In this document: positions 1-6,300 of the stretch, piece after piece
How the letters are laid out: each line of letters opens with the position of its first letter
Numbering within the stretch: the stretch's first letter is position 1
Assembly (NCBI GenBank): GCA_020025375.1
Contig: JAHHSF010000068.1
Coordinates: forward strand, 1 to 7,116
From: Oscillospiraceae bacterium
GTDB lineage: Bacteria > Bacillota > Clostridia > Oscillospirales > Oscillospiraceae
Reading direction: 5' to 3'
Length of the DNA stretch: 7,116 bases
Notes under the pieces: generated by a model
The model's input: only the letters and a program-made list of their open reading frames with translations
Told to the model about the DNA's origin: nothing
Database searches by the model: none
Made by a program: the position numbers and the translations under genes

Positions 1-191
1 TTTGCTTGGAGATTTGGGTTTAGACGAAACCGTTCTAATTAACGACAACCATACACAAGGACATTCAGGACCGTCTGCCCACCTTTAATCGACCCCTCTA
101 TCTCCAGGTAAAGGAGGTCCTGGAGGAGAATAAGGCGGAGCGCCATATCCGGGGTGGGATGGCCACTCGAAACAAGTATAAAGGGCATTAA
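1..191 (+). other. Unassigned edge region with a weak plus-strand coding tail
   Basis: No gene is recognised here. One plus-strand frame is open from the window edge to a stop at 86-88. The next frame is open from 39 to a TAA at 189-191 and ends in a basic, amphipathic stretch (…ERHIRGGMATRNKYKGH). The TAA lies one base from the hairpin that closes the minus-strand genes, as expected for a convergent gene end. The two frames overlap, so this could be the frameshifted C-terminus of a gene lying mostly outside the window. I cannot name a family. No ribosome binding site with a start codon is evident, so it may equally be non-coding. Confidence 0.25.
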
Positions 192-230
192 AAAACGGAC
201 CGCTCCCCAGTTTTCGGGAGCGGTCCGTTT
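190..230 (-). terminator. Rho-independent terminator of the ychF-DUF1624 unit
   Basis: A perfect 15-bp GC-rich stem (193-207 with 216-230) encloses an 8-nt loop. Read on the minus strand it runs into six consecutive T residues (195 to 190), the classic intrinsic terminator form. Its first stem base is also the last base of the upstream gene's TGA, so transcription would end immediately after that gene. On the plus strand the stem is followed by CATACGG without a T-run, so termination in that direction should be weak. Confidence 0.9.
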
Positions 231-982
231 CATACGGAAAAGCCATGCCCTGTGAGCCGTGCAATCCCCATGGAAAGCCCCACCAGCACGGGCTGATGGG
301 CCAGATAGACCAGCAGGGAGTGCCGTCCCAGCCAGTCCAGGCCGGGGACGCAGAAAGCCCGGAACGCCTCCGGGACCCGGTCCCTGTACCGCCCCAGCCC
401 GGTCCCGGTCAAAAAGAGGAAGAACCAGGGGAGCAGGGGCCAGTAGTCCGAGGAGCGGAACCCGGGGCCATAGAAGCCCAGAGGATAGAGAAAGGAAAGC
501 CCGGTGGGCCGGGGGAAGAACGCTTTGGTTAACATAAAAAATATTATGTAAATAATAATTGCCGCCTGATGGGGAGTCTTTTCCCAAAACCGTCCTGTAA
601 GTCCGTAGAGAATCATGGCCCATCCTAAAAAGGAGAGGATACCGAAGTGGATGGGGTCCCCCCACAGGGCAGTGACGGCGCTGACCGCCACCCCACAGAG
701 AACCACCCGCAGCCCCCGTTTGGGATTGCTCCGGGAGAGAGTGGAGGAGAAGCCGGCCAGGAGGATAAACCCCCAGGAGGAGCATATCTGGAGAAACACC
801 ATGAAGGGCTTGTCCAGAGCGAAAGCGGAAAAGCCGCAGTAGATGTACAAGTCGTATCCGAAATGAAAGAGGATCATAAGGACCACGCACAGCCCCCGCA
901 GGGTATCCAGTCCCCGGATACGGGAGGTGCGTGGAAGGAGCTCCGTGCCGTGCGCTTGTTTTTCCAGTAATGTGGTCCCCAT
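230..982 (-). CDS. DUF1624 / HGSNAT-type integral membrane protein
   Basis: A 250-residue polytopic membrane protein resembling the DUF1624 family (heparan-alpha-glucosaminide N-acetyltransferase catalytic domain), proposed to move acyl groups onto sugars at the membrane. Visible features are an N-terminal RIRGLDTLRG motif (residues 21-30) leading into the first helix, then FHFGYDL (39-45) with a candidate catalytic His40. IHFGILSFLG follows at 111-120, DYWPLLPWF at 179-187, and LGRHSLLVYLAHQP near the C-terminus. About seven hydrophobic segments are seen, near residues 29-48, 60-79, 91-106, 113-130, 139-155, 181-198 and 222-240. The chosen ATG at 982 overlaps the ychF stop as TGATG. It has no clear Shine-Dalgarno sequence, suggesting translational coupling to ychF. 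An in-frame ATG at 1087 would give 35 extra low-complexity residues inside ychF and is unlikely. Donor and acceptor cannot be read from the sequence. Confidence 0.85.
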   Translation of the reverse strand: MGTTLLEKQAHGTELLPRTSRIRGLDTLRGLCVVLMILFHFGYDLYIYCGFSAFALDKPFMVFLQICSSWGFILLAGFSSTLSRSNPKRGLRVVLCGVAVSAVTALWGDPIHFGILSFLGWAMILYGLTGRFWEKTPHQAAIIIYIIFFMLTKAFFPRPTGLSFLYPLGFYGPGFRSSDYWPLLPWFFLFLTGTGLGRYRDRVPEAFRAFCVPGLDWLGRHSLLVYLAHQPVLVGLSMGIARLTGHGFSV

Positions 983-2073
983 CAGACATTGAAGCGGAAG
1001 AGGACGATGTCCCCATCCTTCATGACGTACTCCTTGCCCTCGGAACGGACCAGGCCCTTCTCCTTGGCGGCGGCCATGGAGCCGCACTTCACCAAATCGT
1101 CGAAGGCGATGACCTCGGCCCGGATGAAGCCGCGCTCAAAGTCGGTGTGGATCTTACCGGCGGCCTGGGGGGCCTTGGTGCCGTTCACAATGGTCCAGGC
1201 CCGGCACTCGTCCTCGCCGGCGGTGAGGAAGGAGATGAGACCCAGCAGGCTATAGCTGGCCTTGATGAGCCGGTCCAGGCCGGACTCGGCCACCCCCAGA
1301 TCCTCTAGGAACATGGCCTTGTCCTCACCGGAGAGTTCGGCAATCTCCGCCTCCAGCTTGGCGCAGACCGGGATGACCTGGGCAGCCTCCTTGGCAGCGA
1401 TCTCCTGGACCTGAGCATAGTAGGGCACGTTTTGATAGTCGGCAAAGCCATCCTCGTCCAAGTTGGCGGCGAAGATGATGGGCTTGAGGGAGAGAAGCTC
1501 GGCGGTGGCGATGATGGCGGCATCGTCCTCATCGCACTCAAAGCTGCGGGCGGAGTTGCCGTCGTTGAGCCAGACCAGCAGGCTCTTAAAGACCTCGGCC
1601 TCATGGAGGAACTTCTTGTCCCCCTTGGCGGCGGTCTCGGCCTTCTTGATGCGGCGCTCCACCATCTCCACGTCGGCCATGATGAGCTCCAGGTCGATGA
1701 TACCGATGTCCCGGCTGGGGTCGGTGGAGCCCTCCACATGGATGACGTTCTCGTCGTCGAAGCAACGGACCACGTGGACGATGGCGGAGCACTCCCGGAT
1801 GTTGGCCAGGAACTTGTTGCCCAGGCCCTCGCCCTTGGAGGCTCCCTTCACCAGACCGGCAATGTCCACGAACTCGATGACGGCGGGGGTGGTCTTCTTG
1901 GGGGCGTAGAAATCGGAGAGCCAGTCCAGCCGGTGATCAGGGACGGTGACCACGCCCACGTTGGGGTCAATGGTGCAGAAGGGGTAGTTGGCCGCCTCGG
2001 CTCCGGCGTTGGTGATGGCATTGAAGAGGGTGCTTTTGCCCACGTTGGGCAGGCCTACGATGCCTAATTTCAT
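982..2073 (-). CDS. ychF: Redox-regulated ATPase YchF (OLA1 family)
   Basis: A full-length, 363-residue Obg-related P-loop protein. YchF/OLA1 proteins bind ribosomes, prefer ATP over GTP, and have been linked to oxidative stress and translation control. The P-loop is GLPNVGKST (7-15) and the switch region is NYPFCTIDPNVG (29-40). The G3-like DIAGLVKGASKGEGLGNKFL lies at 70-89. At the G4 position there is NLDE (204-207) instead of the GTP-specific NKxD, the hallmark of ATP preference. His112 in VIHVEG probably matches the histidine implicated in ATP hydrolysis in the E. coli protein. The last 80 or so residues form the TGS domain (FLTAGEDECRAWT… to …VLFRFNV). The ATG at 2073 has a clear AAGGAGAT upstream. 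The gene is first in a two-gene unit with the DUF1624 gene. Confidence 0.97.
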   Translation of the reverse strand: MKLGIVGLPNVGKSTLFNAITNAGAEAANYPFCTIDPNVGVVTVPDHRLDWLSDFYAPKKTTPAVIEFVDIAGLVKGASKGEGLGNKFLANIRECSAIVHVVRCFDDENVIHVEGSTDPSRDIGIIDLELIMADVEMVERRIKKAETAAKGDKKFLHEAEVFKSLLVWLNDGNSARSFECDEDDAAIIATAELLSLKPIIFAANLDEDGFADYQNVPYYAQVQEIAAKEAAQVIPVCAKLEAEIAELSGEDKAMFLEDLGVAESGLDRLIKASYSLLGLISFLTAGEDECRAWTIVNGTKAPQAAGKIHTDFERGFIRAEVIAFDDLVKCGSMAAAKEKGLVRSEGKEYVMKDGDIVLFRFNV

Positions 2074-2084
2074 ATCTATTTACA

Positions 2085-2092
2085 TCTCCTTA
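2085..2092 (-). promoter_or_regulatory. Ribosome binding site of ychF
   Basis: AAGGAGAT on the minus strand, with about 12 nt between the GGAG core and the ATG at 2073. It fixes the ychF start. I could not find a convincing -35/-10 pair for ychF in the stretch between this site and the recombinase relic. Confidence 0.8.
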
Positions 2093-2143
2093 ATTTGCAA
2101 TGGTTTGCAGGTTTTCTCCCCGCACTTCCGCACCAAAGCGCTC

Positions 2144-2404
2144 TTAGCCTGCGGTGTGGAATGACTGAAACTGATGCACAGCATTTGTCAGAGAATCATC
2201 AGAGTCATGAACACAGCGGTCCACGGTAGTTTGAATACTCGCATGGCCGAGTAACGTCTGTAAGACTTTGGGCTGAATCCCATTTTCAATGGTCCTCGTT
2301 GCGTATGTGTGGCGAAGTGCGTACATACAAAAGCGCTTGATAAGATTGTATCAGAAGACTCTTCCTTTTTCAATGTCCTTCGGCACTTTTGGCGGGTGGA
2401 TTGC
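2144..2404 (-). pseudogene. Relic of a tyrosine recombinase/integrase (C-terminal catalytic domain)
   Basis: The segment 2326-2144 matches the end of a phage or conjugative-element tyrosine recombinase: ALRHTYATR with the second catalytic Arg, then LQTLLGHASIQTT with the conserved LLGH, then a DRxVH…DDS tail. It is decayed in several ways. The His of the HxxR box is Tyr (codon at 2321-2323). The nucleophilic Tyr in the DRYVH position is Cys (TGT at 2213-2215). An in-frame TGA lies at 2351-2353. Upstream of the stop the same frame reads HPPKVPKDIEKGRVF, resembling the linker between the core-binding and catalytic domains, so most of the catalytic domain between them appears deleted. No N-terminal part remains. 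The segment is visibly more AT-rich than its neighbours. It sits upstream of ychF, pointing the same way, and is presumably non-functional. Confidence 0.85.
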
Positions 2405-2486
2405 ATAATGAAGTTGGACACCTAAGAAAAAACATAGTAATTTTTCCAGCATGGTAAAAAGAAGTTGCCCCCCAAAAAATGCAATC
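2405..2486. other. AT-rich intergenic stretch, no gene seen
   Basis: This stretch lies between the recombinase relic and the udk promoter and contains A-runs and T-runs. I see no open frame with a start and ribosome binding site, no convincing hairpin, and no clear copy of an attachment-site repeat matching the other side of the relic. An ATG at 2451 opens the udk frame earlier, but it lies upstream of the promoter and is not a credible start. Confidence 0.5.
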
Positions 2487-2515
2487 TTGTCCCAGTGTCA
2501 AAAATGTGGTATTAT
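2487..2515 (+). promoter_or_regulatory. Sigma-A-type promoter for udk
   Basis: A -35 element TTGTCC (2487-2492) and a -10 element TATTAT (2510-2515) are separated by exactly 17 nt. A TG at 2507-2508 adds an extended -10. Transcription would start near 2522, leaving a short leader of about 22 nt before the udk ATG. No operator repeat or riboswitch fits in so short a leader. Confidence 0.7.
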
Positions 2516-2528
2516 GGTAAAAACAACG

Positions 2529-2536
2529 AAGGGGGG
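2529..2536 (+). promoter_or_regulatory. Ribosome binding site of udk
   Basis: GAAGGGGGG lies 7 nt before the ATG at 2544. The spacing favours that ATG over the next in-frame ATG at 2553 and over the upstream one at 2451. Confidence 0.65.
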
Positions 2537-2543
2537 CCGTGCC

Positions 2544-3158
2544 ATGGAAACGATGGTGATCGGCATTGCCGGTGGGACCGGCTCGGGGAAGACCACCCTC
2601 ACCAACCGCCTGAAGGATCGCTTTGGGGACAACGTATCGGTGGTGTATCACGATAACTATTACAAGGCACACGACGATATGCTGTATGAGGAGCGGTGCA
2701 AGCTCAACTACGACCACCCGAACGCCTTTGACACCCAGCTGATGATCGAGCATATCCGTCAGCTCAAGGCGGGCCAGGCCGTCCAGTGCCCCATCTATGA
2801 CTACACGGTCCATAACCGTTCCAAGGAGACCATCACCATCCTGCCCACCAAGGTCATCATCGTGGAGGGTATCCTTATTTTCGAGAACAAGGATCTCCGG
2901 GACCTGATGGACATTAAGATCTTCGTGGATACCGATGCAGACGTGCGTATCCTCCGCCGCATCACCCGGGACGTGAAGGAGCGGGGCCGCTCCCTTGATT
3001 CGGTGGTGGACCAGTATCTCACCACCGTCAAGCCCATGCACGAACAGTTCGTGGAGCCGGCCAAGCGCCACTCGGACATCATCGTTCTGGAGGGCGGGCA
3101 CAATGTGGTGGCGCTGGATATGATTATCCAGCGGGTCAAAACTCATATCGAGGAATAA
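2544..3158 (+). CDS. udk: Uridine kinase (uridine/cytidine kinase)
   Basis: A 204-residue cytoplasmic kinase, of normal length for the family, that phosphorylates uridine and cytidine to UMP and CMP in pyrimidine salvage. The P-loop is GGTGSGKTT (10-18). The nucleoside-binding signatures follow: YHDNYYK (35-41), NYDHPNAFD (55-63) and CPIYDYTVHNRS (82-93). The Walker B-like strand is VIIVEGILIF (104-113). The basic segment RRITRDVKERGRSLDSV forms the lid that contacts ATP. The start at 2544 is set by the preceding G-rich ribosome binding site and by a promoter at 2487-2515. The frame opens earlier, at 2451, but that start precedes the promoter. The gene is monocistronic here. It diverges from ychF across the recombinase relic and converges on the large surface-enzyme gene, with a shared terminator between them. 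No catalytic residue appears to be missing. Confidence 0.96.
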   Translation: METMVIGIAGGTGSGKTTLTNRLKDRFGDNVSVVYHDNYYKAHDDMLYEERCKLNYDHPNAFDTQLMIEHIRQLKAGQAVQCPIYDYTVHNRSKETITILPTKVIIVEGILIFENKDLRDLMDIKIFVDTDADVRILRRITRDVKERGRSLDSVVDQYLTTVKPMHEQFVEPAKRHSDIIVLEGGHNVVALDMIIQRVKTHIEE

Positions 3159-3161
3159 AAA

Positions 3162-3182
3162 TATTTCACCTTATGTGAAATA
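3162..3182. repeat. Short AT-rich hairpin after udk
   Basis: TATTTCAC (3162-3169) pairs perfectly with GTGAAATA (3175-3182) around a 5-nt loop, four bases past the udk stop. No T-run follows, so it is not a good terminator by itself. It may protect the 3' end of the udk message, or be chance in AT-rich DNA. Confidence 0.45.
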
Positions 3183-3276
3183 AACAGGTCCAGTAAAAAC
3201 GGACAATGACAAAATCCCCCCTGTTGTAGTTCTTATTATCCTACAACAGGGGGGATTTTGTGTTACTGGACCGGTT
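3183..3276. terminator. Nested inverted repeat, likely bidirectional terminator
   Basis: A perfect 21-bp inner stem (3209-3229 with 3241-3261) has an 11-nt loop, a run of six C:G pairs and an AAAAT/ATTTT foot. This provides an A-tract and a T-tract for either strand. Outside it, a second perfect 10-bp stem (3187-3196 with 3263-3272) extends by three more pairs past one A-G mismatch, out to 3183 and 3276. It sits between two convergent genes, udk ending at 3158 and the minus-strand gene ending at 3319, so it probably terminates both. The outer stem is more than a terminator needs. Confidence 0.85.
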
Positions 3277-3318
3277 CAGCAAATCCCGGGGGTGTCCAGG
3301 TATTCAGATGAGAAACTT

Positions 3319-6300
3319 TTAGGCGGCGGTCTCAGCCTCAACCACGGGGGCAGAGAGGGTCTCCTGCAGAGCGGTGACCTGCTCGGCGGTCAGGCCCACG
3401 GTCTCGGTGAGGTAAGCCTCGGCAGCGGCCTTCAGGTCGGTCTTCTCCAGAGCGGCCTCGTCCTCCACACCGGCAATGGTGATGAGGTTGGCGATGACGT
3501 TGCTCTGGGCGATGCGGGTCCAGCGGTCGGAGTGGTACTCCACACCGTAGTAATTCTCAAAGGAGACCATGTAATCATCCACGATTTCATCCAGATCTGC
3601 GCCCATGGCGGCAGCCAGCAGGGTGTTGACGAAGCCGGCGCGGTCCTTGCCCTCGGTGCAGTGGATGAGGTAGGGGCCTTCGTTGGCGATCATGTACTCC
3701 AGACCGGTCTTCAGCTTGGCGTTGAAGTCCTCGGCGGTGAAGTCCACGCCCATGTCCAGGGGGATGACGTTCAGGGTAGCGTAGTAGCTTTCAGCGTAGC
3801 CCTCGTAGCCCTCCATCTTCTCCTGGCTGTCGGCCAGGTTAATCACGGTCTTGACGCCGGCGGCCTTAGTAAGGTCATCCGCATAGGTGTTGCGGCCCAG
3901 CTCGGGGTTCACGGGGCTGGAGGAGCGGTAGAGCACGCCCTCGGCGATGTCACCGATGACAACGTTGCGGAAATTGGCAAAGATCTCGTCGCTCTCGTAG
4001 TCCTCACGGACGTTGGTGCGCAGAGCATCGATGTTGCGGATTTCGTACTCCTCCAGATAACCGGCCTTCTCAGCCATGGAGAAGCTGAGGACGGTGTCGT
4101 CCACAGTCACGCCGTAGGTCTCGGCAAAGTTGCCCATGTTGATGGCCACAGCGATGCGGCCGGTGTCCTTGTCGGCCAGAACGATGGGGTTGCCGGTGTC
4201 CACATTGGAGTAGCCGGTACCATAGGGGGCCTGGATGGTGGTCTCTCCAACGGTGATGTTCAGGATGTCGCCCACCTCATAGCCGGCGCCGGCAAAGACG
4301 GTCTCCGGAATGTCGGTGGTGACGTTTCCGTACTTGCTGATGGAGGAAGCGGTACCAGCCACTTCACCGTCCAGGGCATCCTTGAGGAAGCCGATGCCGA
4401 CCTCGATGGCCTCATGGAGCGCACTGAAATCGCCGGAGAAAACATTGAAGGTGTGATCTGCGCCTTCCACGATCCAGCAGGTGTTCTTCTCCTTGTCCAG
4501 AGAGAACACGCTGAAGGAGTCATCCAGAGGCACGGTGGTATCCTGGTCGCCGTGGATGGAGAGGATGGGGGCCTCGATCTTGGCGGCCTCCTTCAGAACA
4601 TCGGTGTTCTTCACATCCTCAAACCACTTGGGGCCAATGTGCAGAGGCTCACGCCAATCGAAGGTCTTCTCATAGTAGCCGTCCTTCTTGGCAGTGGCGT
4701 AATCCTTGGCGAAATCGCCGGTCAGGTCGGTCAGATCCAGAGCGCCGGCCCAGGTGATGACGGCCTTAAAGGTCTCCGGATACTCGGCGGCGGCCAGCAG
4801 GGCGTTGGTGCCACCCTGGCTCCAGCCCATGACGGCCAGCCTCTCACCGTCCACGTCCTCCATGCCGGCCAGGTAGTCGGCGGCGGCCTTTGCGTCGATG
4901 TTGGCAGAGGTGAAGTTATAATTCACATAGTCGGCGGTGGAGTCGCCGTTGCCCATAAAGTCAAAGCGGATGGAGGCGATGCCGCACTGAGCCATGGCAG
5001 CGGCGGCCTCGATGTAGGCCATACCGGCCTCGTCCTTGTTGGAGCCGGTGCCGTGAAGCATAACCACGGCAGAGTAGGGAGCTTCCTGCTCCTGGGCAGG
5101 CATGGTAACGACGGCGGGGATGGTATGGGCGGGGATTCCGTCGGTCTCAGGGACCTCGATCTCCACGTACTCGTCGCGGTAGGGAGGGATAACGTTGTTG
5201 TAGAAGTTGACCATCATGGTGGCCAGCTCAGCGCGGATGGCAGTGCCGTTGGGATCGAGCAGGTTTCCGGGCTTGCCGGAGATGATGCCGGTGCCAACGG
5301 CAAAGGTCATGCCCTCAACGGCCCAGTCGGCCACTTCGGCGGCATCGGCAAAGGTGGAGCAGTCGCCCTCGGTGCCCTTCATACCGGTAAGCTCGGCGTA
5401 GCGGGTCAGAATAGCGGCCAACTCGGCACGAGTCACGGCCCGGTCTCCGGCATAAGCGCCGGTGCCGTCGCCGGTGGTGAGGCCCATGTCCTCGGCCCAA
5501 GCGGCAGAGTCGGCATACCAGGTGCCCTCCACGTCGGTGAAGGAGGCCTTCTCCTCAACGGCGGGCTTCCCAAAGGTGTTGTAGAGCATCTGGAACACGG
5601 TGGCGCGGGTGACGGTGGCAGCGGCGTCGAAGCCGTTGCCGGTGGAGGTCATCAGGCCCATGTCCATGACGGCCTTGGCGGCGTCGGTGTACCACTGGCC
5701 GCCCTCCAGGCCCACGTACTTCACGGTGATGCGGCCGGCAGGAGCACCATACTGCTCGGCAGTAATCACGCCACCCAGGACCTCGTTGGTGTAGTCAGCC
5801 AGAGCCTGGTCCAGAGGAGTGCCGGTGTCAACCATAGTGGCCTTGGCATCCTTGAAGGCATAGTAGGTGTCGCCACCCACGGCGGAGAAGTCGTTGGTAG
5901 CGATGGTGTAGGTGGCCTCCAGATCCAGAGGCTCACCGGCAATCGTCACGTCCTGGATACGGGTACCGGGGTTGGCGCAGCGGAAGTAGGTACCGTAAGC
6001 CTCACCGTTCTCATACTCGGCGGTCGTGTCGATGCTGAAGGTGATGCCGGAGACCTGGGGGAAGGCGCCGATGGAGCTGGGGGTGCAGAAGGTAGCGGCC
6101 TCCAGGGTCTCCAGAATCTGCTGGCCGGTCAGCTCCAGAGTGACGACCACGTTTCCGAAGGGGAACACGGTATTCATGGTCTTGGCGGAGATGTCGCCAG
6201 CGGGGATGGAGGCGCGAATGCCGCCGCCGTTGGTAATGGCGGCCACAACGTGGTCGCCCTGGTCCTTCTGAGCAAACCACAGCAGGGCATCGGTGGCGAA

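Noticed and set aside
39..1016. Long minus-strand open frame of 325 codons overlapping the DUF1624 gene
   Set aside because: Its product is Pro/Arg/Gly/Leu-rich with no family pattern. The overlapping frame gives a clear membrane protein with DUF1624 motifs. The terminator hairpin would also fall inside this frame.
1432..2067. Plus-strand open frame of 211 codons opposite ychF
   Set aside because: It is a Gly/Val/Asp-rich mirror frame caused by GC-rich codon use in ychF, whose motifs are complete on the other strand.
2135..2338. AAAGCGCT repeated near 2135 and 2331 as possible attachment-site halves
   Set aside because: It is only eight bases long, contains a palindrome, and one copy lies inside the relic coding region. 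This is not beyond chance.
2188..2421. Minus-strand 77-codon frame starting near the relic
   Set aside because: It is out of phase with the recombinase motifs and shows no family features of its own.
2496..2501. Perfect TTGACA on the minus strand inside the udk promoter, a possible divergent promoter towards ychF
   Set aside because: At 17 nt spacing the -10 position reads TTTTTG, a poor match. Without mapping data it cannot be called.
2370..3146. Minus-strand open frame of 258 codons opposite udk
   Set aside because: It is His/Asp/Leu-rich antisense of an unambiguous uridine kinase and runs across the udk promoter.
191..3203. AAAAACGGAC present in both terminator regions (191-200 and near 3194-3203)
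   Set aside because: The match is about ten bases with different surroundings. It forms part of the stem in one place and of an unpaired spacer in the other.
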